Source: JABIFK01 sp047619225 (lineage in GTDB: Bacteria; Latescibacterota; UBA2968). From it: a stretch of DNA of 7,060 nt. Made by a program: the position numbers and the translations under genes. Below the pieces are notes generated by a model. That model saw only the letters and a program-made list of their open reading frames with translations. It made no database searches and was not told where the DNA came from. Location of the stretch: the NCBI GenBank assembly GCA_047619225.1, contig JBLHJX010000284.1, positions 1 through 7,060 on the forward strand. Reading direction: 5' to 3'. This document shows, one piece after another, positions 1 through 6,218 of the stretch; positions within the stretch are counted from its first letter, which is position 1; each line of letters starts with the position of its first letter.

Positions 1-238
1 CCCACAACAATGACCACCTCTGCGCCAAAAACCTCAGATAAGGTTTTGCCTGCCCCAGCACCTCGCCATCAATCACAATCGCCCTGGCCCCCCGAATGGA
101 GCACCCTTGGGGTAAATCGCCTTTGCAAACAACAACCTTCCCACCACCATCCACATCACCCAGGAAGTCTTCGGGGCGCATCATAATTTGCGAACCATCC
201 AACACCTTGGCCAGTTCAGTGGTTAAATCAACAGCCAT
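1..238 (-). CDS. Beta-helix protein, FapA/DUF342-like, N-terminal part, probably frameshifted
   Basis: The gene starts at ATG 238-236, 11 nt after the response regulator stop, with an AGGTGG ribosome binding site at 245-250. It runs off the left edge, so only the N-terminus is visible. The first ~30 residues are a polar leader (MAVDLTTELAKVLDGSQ). After them come short strand-turn repeats of the type KVVVCKGDL, CSIRGARAIVIDGEV, as seen in polymer-like right-handed beta-helices such as FapA (DUF342) or bactofilins. The coherent pattern stops at residue ~62, over the CCCC run at 53-56. Downstream, the original frame (AKPYLRFLAQRWS) looks random. The frame reached by adding one base reads GKTLSEVFGAEVVIVVG and continues the beta-helix pattern. 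This is either a real frameshift or a homopolymer sequencing error. The family assignment rests on repeat style and the neighbouring regulator, not on a catalytic motif. It could be another beta-helix family. Confidence 0.45.
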   Translation of the reverse strand, partial: MAVDLTTELAKVLDGSQIMMRPEDFLGDVDGGGKVVVCKGDLPQGCSIRGARAIVIDGEVLGQAKPYLRFLAQRWSLLW

Positions 239-249
239 AACGCGCCACC

Positions 250-651
250 TCAGGCGTCCACTTCATTCAGCGTTCTGATTTCGTCCAATGTTTGAGCAAT
301 GCGCAATGCGCCATCCACCAGTCTGTTAAAATTGCCCAAATTAACAGGTTTGTGCATAAACAGATCCGCGCACCCAGCGACCTCGGTGGTAAAATCGTCT
401 GGTATATGACCTGAAATAATGGCAATGATGGCATGGGGGCACATATTCCGAATAGGTGAAAGTATTTCGAGACCACTGGCTCCTGGCATGCGAATATCAA
501 GGGTGATCAAGTCGTACAACTGGCCAATCACTTTTCCCAGTGCATCCTCGCCCGAGGAGGCCGTGTCAACAACTTCAACCCCTTTTGCTCGGGCAGCCTC
601 TGAGAAAAATTCCAGCACTGTTGGTTCGTCGTCCACGATAAGCATGCGCAT
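250..651 (-). CDS. Single-domain (CheY-like) response regulator
   Basis: This is a 133-residue stand-alone receiver domain with no output domain. It has the acidic pocket D7-D8 (LIVDDE), the phospho-acceptor D52 (ITLDIRMPG), the switch Ser S80 (IISGH) and the conserved K101-P102 (MHKPVN), so it should be phosphorylated by a histidine kinase that is not in the window. It is cytoplasmic. Start ATG 651-649 is preceded by GGGAGG (660-665) at an 8-nt spacing. That site lies inside the last codons of the upstream isomerase gene, whose TAA ends 2 nt before this ATG, so the two are very probably translationally coupled. The next gene, FapA-like, follows after 11 nt. With no effector domain, output must come through protein-protein contact. 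The downstream beta-helix protein or the isomerase are candidate partners by position only. The short C-terminal tail after residue 120 is polar. Confidence 0.95.
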   Translation of the reverse strand: MRMLIVDDEPTVLEFFSEAARAKGVEVVDTASSGEDALGKVIGQLYDLITLDIRMPGASGLEILSPIRNMCPHAIIAIISGHIPDDFTTEVAGCADLFMHKPVNLGNFNRLVDGALRIAQTLDEIRTLNEVDA

Positions 652-653
652 AG

Positions 654-2348
654 TTAAAGCCTCCCGACGGCTGCGACCAATCGTTTGATATTGCCCATAA
701 GGTCTGACTGAAAATGTACACGCAGCGCGCGCCTGTTGTGTTGTGAAAGGGCTAAGGCATCACCCATTGCCTGGGCGTCTTTGAGAACACCGAAAGTAAA
801 TTTGCGCCCAGGAATGGGTAAATCTTGTAGGTGGTCTGATGTCAATTGCAAGATAACCACCGTGTTAGCCCCCCCTTTGTGCAATTGGCCCGTGGAATGC
901 AAGAACCGGGGTCCAAAACCCAAAGTTGTGGCCACCCGAAAACGATCTCGAATCACATGACGCAGCTCCTGAAGCGCCTCAACCACTTCCTCGCGCATGT
1001 CCAAATAGGCACATATAGCAACGTAATCACCTTCTTGAATACGCGCCAAATGATTATTGAACGTTGTCTGAAAATCGTCTGCTACGCAACATTTGATATT
1101 TGCTGAGTCGGCAAATACAGCAATACCATCATCTACCAGCGCCGGTGTTTGTTTTGGTAATTCACCTTCTTTTTCATATGCTGAGGTGAGTTGCGTTGTG
1201 AAGTCTTTGCTTTCTTGAACATTGGGCTGATTGAAAGGGTGGATTTCTAAGATAGATCCAGCGACAGCCGTTGCCACCTCCCATCGAAAAAACTCAGCCC
1301 CCAAAGCCATTTCATTTGGGATATCAATCTCAACAACGGGATGGCCGGCCTGTTTGAGCATGGCCATTTTTTCATTTGTCTCGAAATTCGAGTCGTTTTG
1401 AAGGCGGAGATGAACAAAGACGCGATCTGAACCGTAAGCGTCAGCATGGGTAATATCCTCCTGATCGATTGGAACGATGCCCACACCTTCTTTGCCCGTG
1501 CTTTCTGCAATCAATTGCTCAAGCCAAGCCCCTAAGTCCCAAATTTGGGGTGACGTCACCAACGTCACTTTATCTCGACCTTCTTTGGCCAGCACCCCTA
1601 AAATAACCCCAAGGGTAATACCCGGGTTTTCCGATACGGGCTTTTGGCACCGCAATACCATTTCTTTAGCCAAATTGAGGAAAACTTCAAGATCTATCCC
1701 CATGAGAGCCGCTGGCACAAGACCAAAAGGGGAAAGAGCGGAAAACCGTCCCCCAATTTGAGAACGCCCCAAAAACACGTGGCGATACCCATTTTTTTTA
1801 GCCAGTTTGTGAAGGGATGAGTTTGGGTCTGTGATGGCTACAAAATGCTCACCCGCCTGATTACCCACCTCTTCTTGCATTTCTGCCCAGAAGTAATCGC
1901 CAAAGGCATTGGGTTCCGTCGTTGTTCCCGACTTGCTGGCAACAATACACAGCGTTCTTTTCAAATCCAATTGATTACGAAATCTCCGGACCTGTTCTGG
2001 CACAGTTGAATCCAAGACGTGTATTTTTGGCCACCCCGCTTTATGCCCAAAGGTCACAGCAAGCACCTCTGGGCATAAACTGCTGCCCCCCATCCCCAAC
2101 AGCAACACATCTGCAAAGTCTCCCTGAACCTGCCTTGCAAAATGGGTGAGACCACGCACTTGTGTCTGCATCCACGAAACACTGTCTAACCACCCCAACC
2201 AAAGTGCTTCATCTTGTCCGGTCCATAACCCGGCATCTCTTTCCCAGAGTTTGCTGATTCGATCATCCGCGGTCCATCGGGACAATTCTTCATCAACAGG
2301 ATCTTGGGCGTTGCCAAGGTGACAATGCATGTCCAAAAGCCCAGCCAT
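654..2348 (-). CDS. pgi: Glucose-6-phosphate isomerase, stand-alone form of the transaldolase/PGI fusion lineage
   Basis: This cytoplasmic enzyme interconverts glucose-6-phosphate and fructose-6-phosphate. The 564 residues hold two SIS sugar-phosphate-binding domains. Visible motifs are GMGGSS (85-90), ASKSGTTTEPN (137-147), IGGRFSALS (198-206, PGI signature 1), AESTGK (281-286, expected catalytic Glu at 282), and HPFNQPNVQESK (370-381, signature 2 with the expected catalytic Lys 381). A late GFGPRFLHSTGQ lies at 477-488. The wording (DEALWLGWLDS, DPNSSLHKLA, the C-terminal LHSTGQ block) matches, from memory, the C-terminal half of bifunctional transaldolase/PGI proteins of ~950 residues. No transaldolase half is present here, and the upstream gene is DUF547. 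Start ATG 2348-2346 has GAGGGTGGG just upstream, and residues 30-55 already align with the family, so the N-terminus looks complete. It lies 30 nt after DUF547 and 2 nt before the response regulator. Confidence 0.94.
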   Translation of the reverse strand: MAGLLDMHCHLGNAQDPVDEELSRWTADDRISKLWERDAGLWTGQDEALWLGWLDSVSWMQTQVRGLTHFARQVQGDFADVLLLGMGGSSLCPEVLAVTFGHKAGWPKIHVLDSTVPEQVRRFRNQLDLKRTLCIVASKSGTTTEPNAFGDYFWAEMQEEVGNQAGEHFVAITDPNSSLHKLAKKNGYRHVFLGRSQIGGRFSALSPFGLVPAALMGIDLEVFLNLAKEMVLRCQKPVSENPGITLGVILGVLAKEGRDKVTLVTSPQIWDLGAWLEQLIAESTGKEGVGIVPIDQEDITHADAYGSDRVFVHLRLQNDSNFETNEKMAMLKQAGHPVVEIDIPNEMALGAEFFRWEVATAVAGSILEIHPFNQPNVQESKDFTTQLTSAYEKEGELPKQTPALVDDGIAVFADSANIKCCVADDFQTTFNNHLARIQEGDYVAICAYLDMREEVVEALQELRHVIRDRFRVATTLGFGPRFLHSTGQLHKGGANTVVILQLTSDHLQDLPIPGRKFTFGVLKDAQAMGDALALSQHNRRALRVHFQSDLMGNIKRLVAAVGRL

Positions 2349-2378
2349 CCCACCCTCACTTTTTTAAATGATTTAACA

Positions 2379-3173
2379 TTACTGCGACGATGCCTGGTCA
2401 TTTAGTGACCAATCATATGCTTGAAAAACGATCTGCAAGTCACTGATGCTGTGCAGTGACTTGCGGTTTTCATCGGTTAAAAATGAGGCGATATAATCAA
2501 CGAGTTTGCCCTGTGTTTTTGGCCCTACTTCAACAGCGCCTTGGGTGAAATCGGACTTGAACCAGGCAAAGATCTGTGACAAATACAAGGTCTTGGTGTG
2601 TGAATCGAAGCGAACATGATTCGGAGACCGGACGAGTTGGCGCATTGCGTCTTCCAATTGGCTGCCTAAAGTCCTGGCGGTAAATGGCTTTAGATTCAAC
2701 TTGGGACAACTTCTTGCACCGCAGTTGATTGCCGCATGAATGCGGGGATCTTTAAACTGGCCCCTCAAAATCGTATGTTCAATTTGGTCCAGCGTCCAGT
2801 TCTGCCCATCAACCACGAAGGTTTGCTGTTTGAAAAAACCGTCATTGGGCAAGATATCTCTAACGGAAGCTATAGGATAAGCCGTCTTCACGCCAAAAAC
2901 TACCAAAGCATTATAAGCATTGAGCCAAAAAGACAGACTATCTGATCGTGTTGTGAAATATTCGGGTGTAACCCTTGGACCCTGAGTTGCCAACTGGGAA
3001 ACAAACGCATCCAGAGATTGGGGTTGTGCCTTTAAGCCAGCATAATTGACAAAACCGTCTCGATCTACGAACGCCGACAACACTGTTGACCAGAGGTTGT
3101 CTCCTGAGGCGGTTGCAGGACAAGACAACAAACTCAAAAGTGTTACCATTACGATGGGGCGAACCGTCATCAT
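2379..3173 (-). CDS. Exported DUF547 family protein
   Basis: This 264-residue protein belongs to the DUF547 family (Pfam PF04784), whose biochemical role is not established. Diagnostic blocks are FWLNAYNALVV (82-92), LDQIEHTILR (128-137), DPRIHAAINCGARSCPKL (142-159) and the terminal YDWSLN (253-258). Asn150, Cys151, Arg154 and Cys156 fall in the most conserved stretch. The N-terminus is a Sec signal: MMTVRP, a hydrophobic core, then PATA with likely cleavage after residue 22. LLSC at 15-18 also resembles a weak lipobox (Leu at -2 is unusual), so lipoprotein anchoring is possible but less likely. The two start ATGs are adjacent (3173 and 3170). AGAGGG at 3182-3187 sits 8 nt before the first, which I chose. 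It lies 208 nt after the M42 peptidase and 30 nt before pgi. It probably opens the second transcription unit. Confidence 0.92.
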   Translation of the reverse strand: MMTVRPIVMVTLLSLLSCPATASGDNLWSTVLSAFVDRDGFVNYAGLKAQPQSLDAFVSQLATQGPRVTPEYFTTRSDSLSFWLNAYNALVVFGVKTAYPIASVRDILPNDGFFKQQTFVVDGQNWTLDQIEHTILRGQFKDPRIHAAINCGARSCPKLNLKPFTARTLGSQLEDAMRQLVRSPNHVRFDSHTKTLYLSQIFAWFKSDFTQGAVEVGPKTQGKLVDYIASFLTDENRKSLHSISDLQIVFQAYDWSLNDQASSQ

Positions 3174-3381
3174 CTATTACACCCTCTTCACCTTAAAATC
3201 GCCTGATGGTGTAGTCGCCAATCATATTTGAGCGGTGACTTTTTCTACATCACCAAAAATGCAATCTGCGTGCCACACATTCTCCCAACCACACCAACAG
3301 ACCCCAAGCTATTACAATATATTCACTTACAAAAAACAGACCACACCGCATGCCCACACAACCCTCATGATGGGATGAGAG
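3174..3381. other. 208-nt intergenic gap separating the two minus-strand gene groups
   Basis: No credible gene is present. Reading on the minus strand, the gap starts with a hairpin at the M42 stop and has a run of six T at 3331-3336, too far from that hairpin to form a standard terminator. A/T-rich -10-like words occur (TATGAT around 3222-3227, TATATT/TGTAAT around 3313-3323), but none has a convincing -35 at the proper spacing. A promoter for the DUF547-pgi unit is expected here but cannot be pinned down. Confidence 0.4.
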
Positions 3382-3382
3382 T
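3361..3382 (-). terminator. Hairpin overlapping the M42 peptidase stop codon
   Basis: On the minus strand ACTCTCAT pairs with ATGAGGGT (8 bp, one G-U) around a 6-nt loop CCCATC. The stem starts on the last base of the TGA stop. There is no adjacent T-run, so it is not a textbook intrinsic terminator. It may be a 3'-end stabilising or factor-dependent termination element, or chance. Confidence 0.3.
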
Positions 3383-4428
3383 CACTTGGACAACAAGTAT
3401 GCAATCAACAGCCGAGTGGTATCTACCAAAGCGTTTTCATGTGTGCGTTCATATGAATGCGACCCATCAATGCCAGGCCCCACAAGACCAACCGCCACAT
3501 CTGCACCAGACCGCCAAAACGCCTCGCCATCGGATCCATAATAAGGGTAAATGTCCAATCTATAATCAATACCTTCTGCTTCGGCTAAAGCCACCAAACG
3601 CCTTTTGAACCCCAAGTGGTAAGGCCCCCCGGTATCTTTTGTGCAAATGGTCAGCTTTGATTCCTCTGAGGTTTGGCCTTCGCCAACTGCTGCCATATCT
3701 AACGTGAGCAACTCGACGATATCTTGAGGAAAACCTGAGGCTCCCCCATGCCCAACCTCTTCATACGTGCTAAAGTGAAACGTGGTTCGCTGTGCGGGCA
3801 ACACCCGCGCATCTGCAAGGGCTTTGATGGCAGCGACCATACACGCAACACAAGCTTTGTCGTCGAGAAAACGGGACCGAATAAATCCATTATGCCGTTC
3901 AATACGTGGGTGGATATAAACGAAATCACCCACCTGGATGCCCAAAGACTTGGCTTCATCTGCGTTGTTGACTGCCGCATCTATCCGAACTTCCAAGCTG
4001 TTGGCCTCACGCTTAATTTCTGAAGCCTCAGCGCCATGCACGTGTGAAGACGCTTTGACGGGCATAATCGAACCGGGGATATCATCCCCAGCGAAAGTGC
4101 GGACCGTAACACTTTCGCATTCAACCGAAGCCCAATTTAAACCTCCCAAATGGGTCAACTTCAAACGCCCATTGGCCTTGACCTCCTTGACCATGGCGCC
4201 AAGCGTATCCACGTGGGCGGTCATTGCACGCGGCCGATCTTGGGCATGTCCTTGCAAGGTGGCCGTTAACACCCCTTTTTCAGTCTTCCTCATCTCCAAG
4301 GGCCAGCCCTTGAGAGATTGATTGCAAAAGTCAATTGCAGCTTCTGTATCTCCTGTTGGACTGGGAATTTCCAGGAGTGCCACCAGAAAATCCATCAGAT
4401 ATTCACGATCAACCGCTACATTGGACAT
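3382..4428 (-). CDS. M42 family dinuclear metallo-aminopeptidase
   Basis: This is a 348-residue cytoplasmic metallopeptidase. Members of the family remove N-terminal residues from peptides, usually as large TET-shaped assemblies. Expected metal ligands and catalytic residues are all visible: AHVDTLG (His72, Asp74), FLDDKA (Asp189), TYEEVGHGG (general base Glu223, ligand Glu224), TLDMAAVG (Asp244) and GSHSYERTH (His324). KASSHVHG, YPYYGSDGEAF and SHSYERTH recall the M42 subgroup that includes the osmoprotectant NAGGN-cluster peptidase and Bacillota homologues. No NAGGN amidotransferase or acetyltransferase gene lies nearby, so I do not assign that role. An in-frame GTG (4431-4429) directly precedes ATG 4428-4426. 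AAAGG lies 6 nt before the GTG and 9 nt before the ATG, and I prefer the ATG. It follows the GH88 gene by 22 nt, so the two are probably cotranscribed. There is no signal peptide. Confidence 0.94.
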   Translation of the reverse strand: MSNVAVDREYLMDFLVALLEIPSPTGDTEAAIDFCNQSLKGWPLEMRKTEKGVLTATLQGHAQDRPRAMTAHVDTLGAMVKEVKANGRLKLTHLGGLNWASVECESVTVRTFAGDDIPGSIMPVKASSHVHGAEASEIKREANSLEVRIDAAVNNADEAKSLGIQVGDFVYIHPRIERHNGFIRSRFLDDKACVACMVAAIKALADARVLPAQRTTFHFSTYEEVGHGGASGFPQDIVELLTLDMAAVGEGQTSEESKLTICTKDTGGPYHLGFKRRLVALAEAEGIDYRLDIYPYYGSDGEAFWRSGADVAVGLVGPGIDGSHSYERTHENALVDTTRLLIAYLLSK

Positions 4429-4450
4429 CACACGAGACCTTTCACACTGC

Positions 4451-5818
4451 TTATTTATCGAAAAATGTTAAATACGGTTTGCCCTCTGCTTCGCGTTTGA
4501 GCAACATCGCCAATTCCATGGCATGATAATCCCCCCACATCGACGATTCTCCATTGGCGACTTTGTGTCCCTCGGGCACATAATCCCACCCGTTGGGATT
4601 ATGATAAATAGAATGCAAGATGAGCCCTTGATGCAATGGGTCTTCAGACAAATAAGGTGTTTGAAACAAGGTATCTGCAACCGTCAAGGCTGCTTGTCGA
4701 TATCTGTCACCTTCTCCGGCCCCCAAGTATTTCCCGAGACGGTAGAGACCTTGTGCGGTAATGGCTGCAGCAGAACTGTCTACGGGTTCATGGTCGTTGT
4801 AGGGATCTGCATTTGTTTGGCGATAATCGCCCAAATGAATCAACCCAGGAGCACCCGTATCCCAATAAGGAATACCATCTGCTGCCGTGGCTTCATCAAT
4901 ATAAAAGTCGGCCGTTGCTGTGGCCGCTTTGAGCATCCAAGCACGAATCTCTTCACGACCTCCGTACTGATCTAACTCATCATCTGGGCGTGTCTCAAGG
5001 TATTCTAGTAACTCGGCATATCCAGTAACAACCCAAGCCAACCCACGTGTCCAAGTTGTAAAAGGGGCATACCCTTGTTGGGTACTTGGGCAACGATAGT
5101 TGCCATCATTCGTGTTAAAAATCGATTCGTGAACCACACGCCCACGCACGTCGTATGAATCGCGACCATCTCCGTAATACACATTAAAACGGGCAGTTGT
5201 CTCTGCGTGGTGTACGAGCCGTTCTAACAAAGACACAGACCGGTCATTTTCGCCCATTAATGTATGGCCCAAATCGTGGGAGACAGCCAAAGCTCTACAG
5301 GAGCGGATGGTGTCTGAGAAAAGGGAATGGGGGCCATTGAAAGAGTGGATATACCCCTTGCCATCGTGAATCGTTGTCCACCGGGCAGCCTGCACCGCAC
5401 CAGTGGCTTTGAGAGCCAACTCGTAAAAATGATTCTCCCACTCGTTTTCCGCCAAAGTGCCCTCGCGCATCAAACGCCGCAAGTTGCCATAGGTCGAAAC
5501 ATTGTTAAACCCATGGTCATGCACCCCAAAATGGGTCACATGTGACGCCATTTGTTCCACCGTACCCCGCCGCCCAATTTCCAACAAAGCCTCGTCGCCA
5601 GTTGCCTCGTATCCCAAAATTGCGCAGCCAAACTGAAACCCCTGGGTCCATTCTGTCCAACCCCGCGTTGTATATTTACCTTTAACCGTAAATACAGGCG
5701 TTCCATTCTCAGGATTCCAAGTGGCCTCAATGTCTCGCGCCTTTTGGCTTGCCAAATCAAATACATGATCCATTTTGTTGCTGAGATCTGCCACCTGAAT
5801 ATCAGATCGAACCTTCAT
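4451..5818 (-). CDS. GH88-type unsaturated glucuronyl hydrolase-like protein
   Basis: This 455-residue (alpha/alpha)6-barrel hydrolase resembles glycoside hydrolase family 88. That family removes the 4,5-unsaturated uronic acid left on oligosaccharides by polysaccharide lyases, by hydrating the double bond. Matching blocks are GWTEWTQGFQFGCAI (53-67), HDHGF (100-104, Asp101), SDTIRSCRALA (168-178, Asp169 at the place of the catalytic Asp), WTRGLAW (256-262), PVDSSAAAITAQGLYRL (345-361), LILHSIYHNP (399-408) and MWGDYHAMELAML (427-439). Bacillus unsaturated glucuronyl hydrolases are ~375 residues. The extra length here lies in loops around 105-165 and 205-250, so the substrate may differ from theirs. 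There is no signal peptide, so it acts in the cytoplasm on imported products. An upstream in-frame TTG at 5833 would swallow the GGAGGAGG site (5824-5831), which sits 5 nt before ATG 5818, so ATG 5818 is the start. No lyase or transporter gene is in view. Confidence 0.85.
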   Translation of the reverse strand: MKVRSDIQVADLSNKMDHVFDLASQKARDIEATWNPENGTPVFTVKGKYTTRGWTEWTQGFQFGCAILGYEATGDEALLEIGRRGTVEQMASHVTHFGVHDHGFNNVSTYGNLRRLMREGTLAENEWENHFYELALKATGAVQAARWTTIHDGKGYIHSFNGPHSLFSDTIRSCRALAVSHDLGHTLMGENDRSVSLLERLVHHAETTARFNVYYGDGRDSYDVRGRVVHESIFNTNDGNYRCPSTQQGYAPFTTWTRGLAWVVTGYAELLEYLETRPDDELDQYGGREEIRAWMLKAATATADFYIDEATAADGIPYWDTGAPGLIHLGDYRQTNADPYNDHEPVDSSAAAITAQGLYRLGKYLGAGEGDRYRQAALTVADTLFQTPYLSEDPLHQGLILHSIYHNPNGWDYVPEGHKVANGESSMWGDYHAMELAMLLKREAEGKPYLTFFDK

Positions 5819-5823
5819 CAAAA

Positions 5824-5831
5824 CCTCCTCC
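5824..5831 (-). promoter_or_regulatory. Ribosome binding site of the GH88 gene
   Basis: GGAGGAGG lies 5 nt upstream of ATG 5818-5816 and is nearly a full anti-Shine-Dalgarno match. It decides the start, because the longer frame opening at TTG 5833 would translate through it. Confidence 0.85.
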
Positions 5832-5903
5832 AAAGATAGAAAACTAAGTCATTAAGCCCACTCAAAATACCATTCGACCTGGAGAAATGCAACCGAAAGA
5901 ATC

Positions 5904-5912
5904 ATTATAGCA
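5904..5912 (-). promoter_or_regulatory. Extended -10 promoter for the GH88-M42 unit
   Basis: On the minus strand the sequence reads TGC-TATAAT, a perfect sigma70 -10 hexamer with the TGn extension. The hexamer 17 nt upstream (TTATTT) is a poor -35, as is common for extended -10 promoters. The start would fall near 5897, giving a leader of about 80 nt before ATG 5818. Confidence 0.65.
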
Positions 5913-5922
5913 CAAGACTTTA

Positions 5923-5958
5923 AGCAAAATAAAACCCCGCGTTAACAGGGTTTATGCT
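5923..5958 (-). terminator. Rho-independent terminator, minus strand, not linked to an intact gene
   Basis: On the minus strand AAACCC (5948-5953) pairs with GGGTTT (5932-5937) around a 10-nt loop, followed by the T-rich tail TATTTTGCTT. Outer bases (ATA/TAT with one bulge, then AGCA/TGCT) can extend the stem. The opposite strand has no T-run, so the polarity is minus. No complete minus-strand gene lies upstream of it. Only the start-less frame ending at 5942 does, and its TAA sits in the loop. Confidence 0.6.
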
Positions 5959-6109
5959 CTAACCTGATCATCCATTTAGACGTCGCTGAAAAAATGCGAT
6001 ATTCCAGCACCTCCCGAAACACCGCAATCACACCTTCTGATGGATCTAATTCGGGTCCTCTCAGATTGGCTCCAGATGTTTTAAATCGGTTGACAGCAAA
6101 GCTTACCTG
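5942..6109 (-). pseudogene. Start-less reading frame, probable tail of a lost minus-strand gene
   Basis: A minus-strand frame is open for 55 codons between a TAG (6112-6110) and TAA (5944-5942). It reads SFAVNRFKTSGANLRG, then PELDPSEGVIAVFREVLEY, RIFSATSKWMIRLEHKPC. Composition and alternation look protein-like. It lacks a usable start codon near its 5' end and has no ribosome binding site. The same frame upstream is broken by TAG, TAA and TGA within ~25 codons. Its stop lies in the loop of the rho-independent terminator at 5923-5958, as expected for a genuine gene end. I do not recognise the family. The alternative is chance: the opposite strand is also open here (MRYSSTSRNTAI..., from 5994), but its Ser/Thr-rich text looks like a shadow. 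Confidence 0.3.
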
Positions 6110-6116
6110 CTAAAAT
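6090..6116 (+). promoter_or_regulatory. Distal sigma70-type promoter of the LamG gene
   Basis: A perfect TTGACA -35 (6090-6095) is followed after 15 nt by TAAAAT (6111-6116, 5 of 6 matches), itself preceded by TGC, an extended -10. The spacer is short, which the extended -10 could offset. The leader to ATG 6254 would be ~130 nt. Confidence 0.45.
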
Positions 6117-6166
6117 TACACCATAGTTCATCGCAACGCAACCCCACACAGCACAGTTAAAAACAC

Positions 6167-6195
6167 TTGACATTCCTCCCTGCGAGGATCATAGT
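6167..6195 (+). promoter_or_regulatory. Proximal sigma70-type promoter of the LamG gene
   Basis: A perfect TTGACA (6167-6172), an ideal 17-nt spacer and CATAGT (6190-6195, 4 of 6 matches) place a start near 6202, about 50 nt before ATG 6254. The spacer carries an inverted repeat TCCTC-CCTGC-GAGGA (6174-6188), a possible repressor or activator site. Confidence 0.6.
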
Positions 6196-6210
6196 TCCAA
6201 GGTTTATATG

Positions 6211-6218
6211 TGACGTCA
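6211..6218. promoter_or_regulatory. TGACGTCA palindrome in the LamG gene leader
   Basis: This perfect 8-bp palindrome lies about 10-17 nt downstream of the predicted start of the proximal promoter, a position suited to a repressor operator. A small ACAC/GTGT dyad follows at 6225-6237. No known regulator is inferred. Confidence 0.25.

Noticed and set aside
2361..2375. TTAAAT-ATTTAA near-palindrome between DUF547 and pgi.
   Set aside because: Short and A/T-only, in a 30-nt gap, with no terminator tail or promoter partner.
2409..3227. CCAATCATAT occurs at 2409-2418 and 3218-3227 as a possible direct repeat flanking DUF547.
   Set aside because: Only ten bases match, and one copy is inside the coding sequence. 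There are no mobile-element features between them.
3228..3608. A plus-strand frame of 126 codons spanning the gap and the M42 3' end.
   Set aside because: It is rich in His, Pro, Thr and Gln, overlaps the well-supported M42 gene, and has no ribosome binding site. It is a shadow.
3382..4428. M42 peptidase as a member of the NAGGN osmoprotectant cluster.
   Set aside because: The motifs are similar, but the amidotransferase and acetyltransferase partners are absent, and general M42 enzymes share these motifs.
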